Source of the DNA: Hyphomicrobiales bacterium
GTDB lineage: Bacteria > Pseudomonadota > Alphaproteobacteria > Rhizobiales > Beijerinckiaceae
Direction: 5' to 3'
Assembly (NCBI GenBank): GCA_947455455.1
Contig: CANGOE010000003.1
Coordinates: forward strand, 29,520 to 93,519
DNA: 64,000 bases
Shown here: piece by piece, positions 17,553-24,165 of the stretch
Layout of the letters: each line of letters begins with the position of its first letter
Position numbering within the stretch: the stretch's first letter is position 1
Program-made: the position numbers and the translations under genes
The notes under the pieces: model-generated
Seen by the model: only the letters and a program-made list of their open reading frames with translations
Told to the model about the DNA's origin: nothing
Databases searched by the model: none

Positions 17553-18428
17553 GTGGCCAATCCTCGTATTCCCTATGTGATGTCGTCCGAACATCCCAAA
17601 TTGCCGCCGATGCAGGGCAAGCGCATTTTGGTGCATCTGGTGGTCAATGTCGAACACTGGCAGTTCGACCATGCCATGCCGCGCACCATCATCACCCCGC
17701 CGCATGGCCGCGAAACCGTGCCCGATGTGCCCAATTTCTCGTGGGCCGATTACGGCATGCGCGCCGGCATGCCCCGCCTTCTGGATCTGATCACCTCGCG
17801 CGGTCTGCCTGCCTCCACCAGCTTCAACGCCGGTGTGATCGATGCCTATCCGCAAGCCGCCGCGGCGATGCGCGATGCGGGCTGGGAATTTATCGGCCAT
17901 GGCATGCACCAAAAAGCCACCAACCATGTCGAAGGCGGGGAGGCGGCGCTGGTGCGGGCCTGTCTCGACAAGATCGAGGGCTTTACCGGCAAGCGTCCGC
18001 GCGGCTGGCTGTCGCCCGGCTTGCGCGAAACGGTTGATACGCCCGATGTTTTGAAGACGGCGGGGCTGGATTATGTCTGTGATTGGGTGGTCGATGATGT
18101 GCCCAACTGGATGAACACCACCTCCGGCCCGCTGATGGCCATGCCTTACAATCTCGAAATCAACGATTCCATCGTCTATGCGATCGAGCGCCACGCCACC
18201 GGCGAAATGCTCAAGCGTCTGGCCTTTACGCTGGAGCAATTCGAGCAGGAAAGCCGTGACACCGTGCGCGTGCTGGCGATTGGCCTGCATCCGCATCTGA
18301 TTGCGGTTCCGCACCGCATCCATGAATTGGCGGGCATGCTCGATCTGTTGATGGCCAGCAAAAACACTATTTTCACCACCGGCGAAGGCATTTGCGACTG
18401 GTATGCGCAAGCCTGTCCCGCCCGCTAA
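17553..18428 (+). CDS. Polysaccharide-deacetylase-fold hydrolase (PuuE/imidase type)
   Basis: 291 residues, probably from a GTG with AAGGAG eight bases upstream (TTG 17550 is an alternative). It has the deacetylase-fold pattern of the PuuE allantoinase and cyclic-imide hydrolase branch: NVEHW and PDVPNFSWADYGMRAG near the N terminus, GHGMHQKATNHVEGG, the RGWLSPGLRET signature, and GLHPHLIAVPHRI. Members hydrolyse C-N bonds of small ring compounds such as allantoin or imides rather than sugars. There is no signal peptide, so it acts in the cytoplasm, as fits catabolism. In this operon it may open a cyclic amide before the amidase acts; this is inference. Confidence 0.85.
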   Translation: MANPRIPYVMSSEHPKLPPMQGKRILVHLVVNVEHWQFDHAMPRTIITPPHGRETVPDVPNFSWADYGMRAGMPRLLDLITSRGLPASTSFNAGVIDAYPQAAAAMRDAGWEFIGHGMHQKATNHVEGGEAALVRACLDKIEGFTGKRPRGWLSPGLRETVDTPDVLKTAGLDYVCDWVVDDVPNWMNTTSGPLMAMPYNLEINDSIVYAIERHATGEMLKRLAFTLEQFEQESRDTVRVLAIGLHPHLIAVPHRIHELAGMLDLLMASKNTIFTTGEGICDWYAQACPAR

Positions 18429-18435
18429 GGATGTT

Positions 18436-19206
18436 ATGATGGACCTTCAACTTTCCAATCGCCATGTGCTGATCACCGGTGGCTCCAAGGGAATCGGTCT
18501 GGCCTGTGCGCGCACCTATCTGGAGGCCGGTTGCTCGGTCACACTGGTGGCGCGCGATGCCGGACAGCTCGAACAGGCCAAATCCAGCCTCAAAGCCCCC
18601 GACAAGGTCCGCATCATCCCTGTCGATCTGTCTCAGGATCAGGAGCGCGAGCGCGTCTACCATCTGGTGCGCGATGTCGATATTCTGGTCAACAATGCCG
18701 GTGCGATCCCCGGCGGTGGCCTGCTCGATCTGTCGATGGCCCGCTGGGAGCAGGCCTGGGCGCTGAAAGTGCTGGGCTATATCCATCTGACCCAACTCTA
18801 TCTGGCCGATATGAAAGCCCGCCAAAGCGGCATCATTTGCAACATCATCGGGTCGGCGGGACGCAATCCGCGCTATGATTATGTTTGCGGAGCGACAGGC
18901 AATGCGGCGCTGATGGCCTTTACCTCGGCGATTGGCGGCAAATCGGTGGATTGGGGGGTGCGGGTGTTCGGCATCAACCCGTCCCCGACCAAAACCGACC
19001 GGATGATCACATTGTCCAAAGCCAAGGCCAAGGATTTGTGGGGCGATGAAAGCCGCTGGCAGGAGGTGCCTGCCGACCGGCCGCTGGGGCGGATGATCGA
19101 GCCGGAGGAAATCGCCCATATGGCGGCTTTTCTGTCCTCGCCGGCCTGCGGCTATGTCAGCGGGACGGTGGTTGATGTGGATGGCGGACTTTCGTTCAGG
19201 GGATGA
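18436..19206 (+). CDS. Short-chain dehydrogenase/reductase with atypical active site
   Basis: 256 residues from ATG 18436 (18439 is possible). The cofactor motif TGGSKGIG and the NNAG motif are intact, as is the active-site serine region (NIIGSAG, Ser140). The catalytic Tyr-x-x-x-Lys is not: the segment reads RYDYVCGATGNAALM, with Cys or Ala where lysine should be four residues after either tyrosine. Other SDRs I recall share this YxCG(S/A)xGN pattern, so it may define a subfamily rather than a broken gene. It is probably an NAD(P)-dependent oxidoreductase of a CoA or hydroxy intermediate. It overlaps the MaoC gene by four bases. Confidence 0.88.
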   Translation: MMDLQLSNRHVLITGGSKGIGLACARTYLEAGCSVTLVARDAGQLEQAKSSLKAPDKVRIIPVDLSQDQERERVYHLVRDVDILVNNAGAIPGGGLLDLSMARWEQAWALKVLGYIHLTQLYLADMKARQSGIICNIIGSAGRNPRYDYVCGATGNAALMAFTSAIGGKSVDWGVRVFGINPSPTKTDRMITLSKAKAKDLWGDESRWQEVPADRPLGRMIEPEEIAHMAAFLSSPACGYVSGTVVDVDGGLSFRG

Positions 19207-19715
19207 AGATGACAATCAAAGCAGGCTGGAACGGGCGGTTTTTCGAGGATTTTACGGTTGGTGATGTCTATAAACATCCCTTGGGCCGCACGATCACGGC
19301 AACCGACAATGCATGGTTCACCATGCTCACGCTCAACACCGCCCATCCCCATTATGATGCCAATTATGCGGCCCATACCGCTTTTGGCAAACCGCTGGTC
19401 AATTCCTGTTTCACCCTGTCACTCGTTACCGGCCAATCGGTCACCGATGTGTCGCAAAATGTGTTCGCCAATCTGGGTTGGGACGAGGTGCGTCTGCCCA
19501 ATCCGGTCTATGAGGGCGATACGATCTATGCCGAAAGCGAGGTGCTGGAGTTGCGCCCTTCCGGTTCGCGGCCCGAATTGGGGATCGTGACCATCAAAAC
19601 CATCGGATACAATCAGGACGGGACCATTGTTGTCAGTTTCAAGCGCACTTTGATGGTGTATCGCCAAGGTCAGGGACCGGGCGGCAAGTATCGGCCGGAA
19701 CCAAAACGCGGATAA
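19203..19715 (+). CDS. MaoC-family hydratase (mesaconyl-CoA hydratase-like)
   Basis: A 170-residue hot-dog-fold protein. The segment ITATDNAWFTMLTLNTAHPHYDANYA resembles the active-site stretch of beta-methylmalyl-CoA dehydratase/mesaconyl-CoA hydratase and of NodN-like proteins. It keeps the histidine (HYD) but has Asn where R-hydratases have Asp. It would add or remove water on an acyl-CoA, possibly supplying the hydratase function that the operon's crotonase cannot perform. The ATG overlaps the SDR stop (ATGA). It is the last gene of the operon; about 40 bases downstream an FNR box begins the next unit. Confidence 0.9.
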   Translation: MKMTIKAGWNGRFFEDFTVGDVYKHPLGRTITATDNAWFTMLTLNTAHPHYDANYAAHTAFGKPLVNSCFTLSLVTGQSVTDVSQNVFANLGWDEVRLPNPVYEGDTIYAESEVLELRPSGSRPELGIVTIKTIGYNQDGTIVVSFKRTLMVYRQGQGPGGKYRPEPKRG

Positions 19716-19754
19716 ACAGCCGATCCAGCAATGCCTTCTTGCGGTTTTGGAGGA

Positions 19755-19768
19755 TTGATTTGCATCAA
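19755..19768 (+). promoter_or_regulatory. Perfect FNR/FixK/Anr box
   Basis: TTGATTTGCATCAA matches TTGAT-N4-ATCAA exactly. It lies 83 bases before the ATG of the universal stress protein. If it is a class II site centred at -41.5, transcription would begin near 19803, leaving a leader of roughly 48 bases. This suggests induction at low oxygen. The match is read directly; the regulator gene is not in the window. Confidence 0.75.
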
Positions 19769-19850
19769 TGCCACTAGCCGCAGGATAGGCAACACTCTAG
19801 CATATGTTCAAAGACGGGTTTGATGCCCGTTTCAAGCGTGGAGGCAAGTG

Positions 19851-20636
19851 ATGTCGATCAAAAATGTGCTGGTGATTGTTTCTGCCGCTGAAGAAGACAA
19901 TGCCTGTTTGCGCATGGCCTTTGCCATTGCCGAACAGCATCAGGCCAAAGTGGCCGCTCTCTATGTCAAGCCGGTTGTGGCCGTTTATTCGGATGGCATG
20001 GGCTTTGATATGACCCCCAGCATCATCGAGGCCCAGCAGACCTATCTGGATTCTGCCGCCAAGAAGGCCGAGGAGGCCACCAAGGCACAGGCCGCCAAGG
20101 CACAATGCCCGATCGAATGGCGTTGCGAGGAGGGCGATGAACAATTGGTTGCCGCCAGCCATGCCCATTATGCCGATCTTGTGCTTGCAACCCCCGACAC
20201 GGCCCGCGATTTGATGTTTGTGGCCGGTGTGCCGGTGATTGCCGTGCCATCGCAGACCCCGCCCGCCAGCCCCAAATCCATTCTTGTGGCTTGGAACGGG
20301 TCACGGGAATCCGCCCGCGCCGTCCACGATTCGATGGAATTCCTGAGTGCCGCCGAACAGGTGATTGTCGCCGTGATCGATCCGCCGGCCGGAAGCCAGA
20401 TCGGCGAGGACATTGCCGCCCTGATCGCCAGCCATGGCGGCAAGGTCGATGTGCGTGAAATGCTGTCGGGCGGACAGAATATCGGCTCTTTGTTGCTCAA
20501 GGAAGCCAAGGCCAATGGCGTTTCAATGATTGTGATGGGCGGCTATGGCCATTCACGGTTCCGCGAATGGGTGCTGGGCGGCGTGACAGACCAGATCCTG
20601 TCCGACTCCGGCCTTCCAGTGTTGCTGTCGCACTGA
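19851..20636 (+). CDS. Universal stress protein, tandem UspA-like domains
   Basis: 261 residues. The C-terminal half is a clear UspA domain: SILVAWNGSRESARAVHDSMEFL near its start and MIVMGGYGHSRFREWVLGGVTDQIL, the ATP-binding GxxGxS region, at the end. The N-terminal half (NVLVIVSAAEEDNACLRMAFAIAEQH, VAALYVKPVVAVY) looks like a second, degenerate Usp domain without the nucleotide loop. The ATG at 19851 has GGAGG six bases upstream. It is monocistronic: a perfect FNR box lies upstream and a strong terminator downstream. It probably helps survival under low-oxygen or energy stress. Confidence 0.92.
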   Translation: MSIKNVLVIVSAAEEDNACLRMAFAIAEQHQAKVAALYVKPVVAVYSDGMGFDMTPSIIEAQQTYLDSAAKKAEEATKAQAAKAQCPIEWRCEEGDEQLVAASHAHYADLVLATPDTARDLMFVAGVPVIAVPSQTPPASPKSILVAWNGSRESARAVHDSMEFLSAAEQVIVAVIDPPAGSQIGEDIAALIASHGGKVDVREMLSGGQNIGSLLLKEAKANGVSMIVMGGYGHSRFREWVLGGVTDQILSDSGLPVLLSH

Positions 20637-20656
20637 CTTTTGTTTGAAACGTCACA

Positions 20657-20684
20657 AAAGCGGGGTTTTTGCCCCGCTTTTTTG
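20657..20684 (+). terminator. Rho-independent terminator after the Usp gene
   Basis: AAAGCGGGG-TTTTT-CCCCGCTTT-type stem-loop (AAGCGGGG/CCCCGCTT) followed by a T run, starting 20 bases past the stop codon. Confidence 0.92.
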
Positions 20685-20771
20685 TTGGCCAATTCTCATG
20701 GCGGTATAAACGGATTGGCAAATTCAAATTTGAGGGTATTTTACAGGCTTGATTTGACGGGATGTTTGTCC

Positions 20772-21032
20772 ATGCCAACGATCAGTGCATTTTATGGCAT
20801 CCTCATTCGGATGTTTTTTAACGATCACGAACCAGCGCATTTTCATGTGCAATATGCGGAATATCAGGCCACGGTAGACATTGCTTTACTCAAGATTGCC
20901 ATTGGTGAATTGCCTCGCCGAGCACAGGAACTCGTGCTTGATTGGGCGGAACTGCATCAGCAAGAATTCCTGGATGATTGGCGATTGTGCATGAACAAGC
21001 AACAGCCCAATCCGATTGCTCCTTTGAAGTGA
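20772..21032 (+). CDS. DUF4160 family protein
   Basis: 86 residues; the ATG at 20772 gives the family's typical N terminus, MPTISAFYGILIRMFFNDHEPAHFHVQY, with the conserved HxPxHFH-like patch. The rest contains LPRRAQELVLDWAELHQQEF. Pairs of DUF4160 and DUF2442 genes are common in bacterial chromosomes and are often discussed as toxin-antitoxin-like modules, though activity is generally unproven. The partner starts eight bases downstream. The ATG lacks an obvious strong ribosome binding site. Confidence 0.9.
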   Translation: MPTISAFYGILIRMFFNDHEPAHFHVQYAEYQATVDIALLKIAIGELPRRAQELVLDWAELHQQEFLDDWRLCMNKQQPNPIAPLK

Positions 21033-21040
21033 GGCCAACC

Positions 21041-21295
21041 ATGAACTGGGATGTGATCGAAGTCGAACCTGCCGGCCCTTTGGCTCTCAAGGTTCAATTT
21101 GCTGACGGTACCAGAGGCAGGGTGGTGTTCGAGCAAAGTCATCTGACGGGTGTGTTTGCGGCTCTCAAAGATCTAGCCGTTTTCAAAAAAGCCCATATTG
21201 TCGGCGGGGCAGTGACGTGGCCCGGGAATGTCGATCTTGCACCGGATGCCATGCACCAAGCCATCCTTGCGCAAGGGGAATGGATTTTACGTTAA
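21041..21295 (+). CDS. DUF2442 family protein
   Basis: 84 residues. The family pattern is clear: an N-terminal beta region (WDVIEVEPAGPLALKVQFADGTRGRV), then GVFAALKDLAVFKKAHI and the hallmark TWPGNVDLAPDAMH. GTGAGG lies six bases before the ATG. It is the usual companion of DUF4160 and forms a two-gene unit with it. Confidence 0.93.
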   Translation: MNWDVIEVEPAGPLALKVQFADGTRGRVVFEQSHLTGVFAALKDLAVFKKAHIVGGAVTWPGNVDLAPDAMHQAILAQGEWILR

Positions 21296-21433
21296 ATCAC
21301 GCTTTGCCGGATGTTGCATTGCAAAAACGCATATCTGCCCGTCTTTTGTATAATGTTGCACTGCACAATAATCCTTGGTCATTTTGCCAAGCTATGACAT
21401 AATTCTGCCTTGAGGATTTCAGAGAGTATCGAA

Positions 21434-21751
21434 ATGAGCAAAGGTACGGGCAATAGCAGTGAAGCGGTCTGGAACACCAAATACGGCACGCGACGGGTCA
21501 GGGTTGATCTGCCGACCGTTCAGGAAGCCGTGTTTGCCGCCCAGGGTCTGACCGATGATCTCGAGGAACAGGTTGAAATCGCCGCCGCGTTGATCGGGGC
21601 GGGCGAGGACGAGGTTCGCGCTGAAATCGCGCGTTCCAAGAATATCCGTCAGGTAAGGGTGCGCCCGCGCAGTCCGACCGATTTTCCTTCCGAGCCACGC
21701 ACTTTTGTGGTCGAGCGCAAGGGTGTCCGGCGCTCGCTCATGAATTCATGA
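21434..21751 (+). CDS. Hypothetical protein, 105 aa
   Basis: The start is taken at ATG 21434 (MSKGTGNSSEAVWNTKYGTRRVRV). The protein has a central acidic helical part (LTDDLEEQVEIAAALIGAGEDEVRAEIARS) and a basic C terminus (QVRVRPRSPTDFPSEPRTFVVERKGVRRS). No signal peptide or membrane helix. I recognise no family. Its 3' end overlaps the end of the opposing monooxygenase gene by six bases. It lies 138 bases after DUF2442 and may belong to a separate unit. Confidence 0.6.
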   Translation: MSKGTGNSSEAVWNTKYGTRRVRVDLPTVQEAVFAAQGLTDDLEEQVEIAAALIGAGEDEVRAEIARSKNIRQVRVRPRSPTDFPSEPRTFVVERKGVRRSLMNS

Positions 21752-24067
21752 GTGTTTGTGGCTTTTCGGACGGGCTTTCAGCTTCATTTCAATCAAATCC
21801 GATTTTTCACGCGGCACATTGCGGGTGATTTGCGCCCAGCCCGGTGCATAGGACGGCGGCACTTTGACCTCGGCCCCGTACCACGCCGCGCCGCGCAAGG
21901 CGAAGGCGGGATCAACCAGATGCGGACGGCCAAAAGCCACCAGATCGGCACGGGCGGCCGCAACAATCGTATGGGCCTGATCGACGCTGGTGATATTGCC
22001 GACGCACATGGTGGCCACATGCGCCTCGTTGCGGATCTGGTCCGAATAGGGGGTCTGGAACATCCGGCCATAGACAGGGCGTGACAGCGGCGCGGTTTGA
22101 CCGGTCGAGACATCGACCAGATCAACGCCGGCTTGGGCAAAATGACGGGCAATCTCGACCGATTCCTCGTCGCTGATCCCGCCTTCCATCCAGTCGGTTG
22201 CCGAAATACGCACCGACATCGGCTTATGGGCAGGCCATGCGGCCCGCATCGCGCCAAACACTTCCAGCGGATAGCGCAGGCGGTTTTCGAGAGGGCCGCC
22301 GTAATTGTCCTTGCGCTGGTTGGTGACCGGTGACAGGAAACTGGCCAGCAGATAGCCATGGGCGGCGTGCATTTCCACCATATCGAAACCGCAAGCCTCG
22401 GCCCGATGCACAGCGGCAACAAATTGATCGCGCACCTGATCCATATCGGCGCGGGTCATTTCGCGCGGCACCTGACTTTCGGGGTAATAGGGCAGTGGCG
22501 AGGCCGAAACAATCGGCCATGCGCCGGTGTCCAGCGGCCTGTCCATGCCGTCCCACATCAGCTTGGTTGCACCCTTGCGGCCTGCATGGCCGAGTTGCAG
22601 GCAGATTTTTGCGCCCGATTGCTGATGGACGAAATCGACAACCCGCGTCCATGCGGCCTGTTGCTCATCCGTCCACAAACCCGCACAGCCCGGCGTGATG
22701 CGGGCTTCGGCGCTGATGCAGGTCATTTCGGTAAACAGCAGGCCGACACCGCCCATGGCGCGCGAGCCATAATGGACCAGATGGAAATCGGTCAGCACAC
22801 CGTCATGGGCCGCATACATGCACATCGGCGAGACCACGAGACGGTTGGAAAGCGTCATATCGCGCAAGGACAGAGGCTGGAAGGCCGGGCTTTGCGGCTT
22901 CTCGACATCAACATCATGCCCCAAGGCTTTGATCTGCTTGGCAAAAGTCTTGTCGATTTGCTTGACGAAATCCGGCGCACGCAGGGCCAGATTGTCATAG
23001 GTGATCGATTTGGAACGGGTCATCAAGCCAAAGGCGAATTGCACGGGATCGAAATCGAGGAAGCGTTTGACATGTTCGAACCAGACAAGGCTGACTTCGG
23101 CGGCGTGCTGGGTTTTTTCGACCTCTTCGCGGCGGCCGAATTCGAAATCGGCCAAAGCCTCCGCCATCTTGCCCTGGCTGCGCTTGAGACAATCATGCAG
23201 GCTGATGGCATCTTCCATCGCCAGCTTGGTGCCGGAACCGATGGAGAAATGCGCCGTTGACTTGGCATCGCCCAGCAACACCACGCGGCCATCCATCGTG
23301 CAATGCTTGTTGCGGATGGTGGGGAACTGCCGCCAGATCGAGCGGTTGGCAATCAGACGATGGCCCTGCAACTCGTCCTTGAACACGTTTTCGAGGAAGG
23401 CGGTGCTGTCCTCCTGCGACATGGTTTCAAGGCCAGCGGCGGCAAAGGTTTCGGGATCGGTTTCCAGGACCCAGGTCGAACGGCCCGCTTCATATTGATA
23501 GCAATGGGCGATGAACACCCCGAATTCGGTTTCCTTGAAGTAGAAGGTGAAGGCATCGAAGGGACGTGTCGAGCCCATCCAGCAGAAACGGTTGGGACGC
23601 AAGTCGATCTGCGTGCCGAAATGGCTTTCATTGGCTTGGCGCAACAGCGAGTTCAAGCCATCCGCCAGCACCACCAGATCGGCTTCGGCCTCGGTCGGCA
23701 TGGTGGTCAATTCCTGCTCGAAGGAGAGGTTGATCCCCAAGCCTCTGGCGCGTTCCTGCAACAGCATCAGCAGGGTTTTACGTGAACAGCCGCAAAAGCC
23801 GTTGCCGCCGATCCGGAAATTCTCGCCCCTGATCTCGACGGCGATATCATCCCAATAGGCAAAAGCCTTGGTGATCGCCTCGTAGCTTTCGCGGTCGGCC
23901 TTCTCGAAATTATCAAGCGTCTGATCCGAAAACACCACGCCGAAACCGAAGGTGTCATCGGCCTTGTTGCGCTCGATCACATGGATATCGGCCTGCGGAA
24001 AAGATTTTTTGACAAGAATGGAGAAATATAGCCCGGCAGGTCCGCCACCAATGACTTTAATGCGCAT
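21746..24067 (-). CDS. Fused FAD monooxygenase/old yellow enzyme (salicylyl-CoA 5-hydroxylase or 2-aminobenzoyl-CoA monooxygenase/reductase type)
   Basis: 773 residues in two parts. Residues 1-380 are an aromatic-ring FAD hydroxylase: GGGPAGLYFSILVKK at the N terminus, LADGLNSLLRQ, and GRVVLLGDAKSTAHFSIGSG near residue 270. Residues 395-773 are an NADH:flavin oxidoreductase of the old yellow enzyme family (RDMTLSNRLVVSPMCMYAAHDG, LQLGHAGRKG, VEMHAAHGYLLASFLSP, YGGPLENRLRYPLEV). Named relatives are SdgC-type salicylyl-CoA 5-hydroxylase and 2-aminobenzoyl-CoA monooxygenase/reductase. It would hydroxylate, and possibly reduce, an aryl-CoA. No CoA ligase is adjacent. GGAG precedes ATG 24067; the track start is eight codons early. 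Confidence 0.9.
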   Translation of the reverse strand: MRIKVIGGGPAGLYFSILVKKSFPQADIHVIERNKADDTFGFGVVFSDQTLDNFEKADRESYEAITKAFAYWDDIAVEIRGENFRIGGNGFCGCSRKTLLMLLQERARGLGINLSFEQELTTMPTEAEADLVVLADGLNSLLRQANESHFGTQIDLRPNRFCWMGSTRPFDAFTFYFKETEFGVFIAHCYQYEAGRSTWVLETDPETFAAAGLETMSQEDSTAFLENVFKDELQGHRLIANRSIWRQFPTIRNKHCTMDGRVVLLGDAKSTAHFSIGSGTKLAMEDAISLHDCLKRSQGKMAEALADFEFGRREEVEKTQHAAEVSLVWFEHVKRFLDFDPVQFAFGLMTRSKSITYDNLALRAPDFVKQIDKTFAKQIKALGHDVDVEKPQSPAFQPLSLRDMTLSNRLVVSPMCMYAAHDGVLTDFHLVHYGSRAMGGVGLLFTEMTCISAEARITPGCAGLWTDEQQAAWTRVVDFVHQQSGAKICLQLGHAGRKGATKLMWDGMDRPLDTGAWPIVSASPLPYYPESQVPREMTRADMDQVRDQFVAAVHRAEACGFDMVEMHAAHGYLLASFLSPVTNQRKDNYGGPLENRLRYPLEVFGAMRAAWPAHKPMSVRISATDWMEGGISDEESVEIARHFAQAGVDLVDVSTGQTAPLSRPVYGRMFQTPYSDQIRNEAHVATMCVGNITSVDQAHTIVAAARADLVAFGRPHLVDPAFALRGAAWYGAEVKVPPSYAPGWAQITRNVPREKSDLIEMKLKARPKSHKHS

Positions 24068-24103
24068 GACACTCTCCACCTCAGGAACCATTCGTAAAAA
24101 TAG

Positions 24104-24115
24104 TTTAATCTTAAA
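24104..24115. promoter_or_regulatory. Perfect TTTAATCTTAAA dyad upstream of the monooxygenase
   Basis: TTTAA-TC-TTAAA starts 37 bases before the ATG of the fused monooxygenase. Short AT-rich dyads at this distance are typical MarR-type operators, and aryl-CoA catabolic genes are often MarR-controlled. No MarR gene is nearby, so the role is speculative. Confidence 0.35.
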
Positions 24116-24165
24116 GTTTTTGATGTGACAAGAGCGTTTATCGGTAATTCAGAATATGTGGGAAT

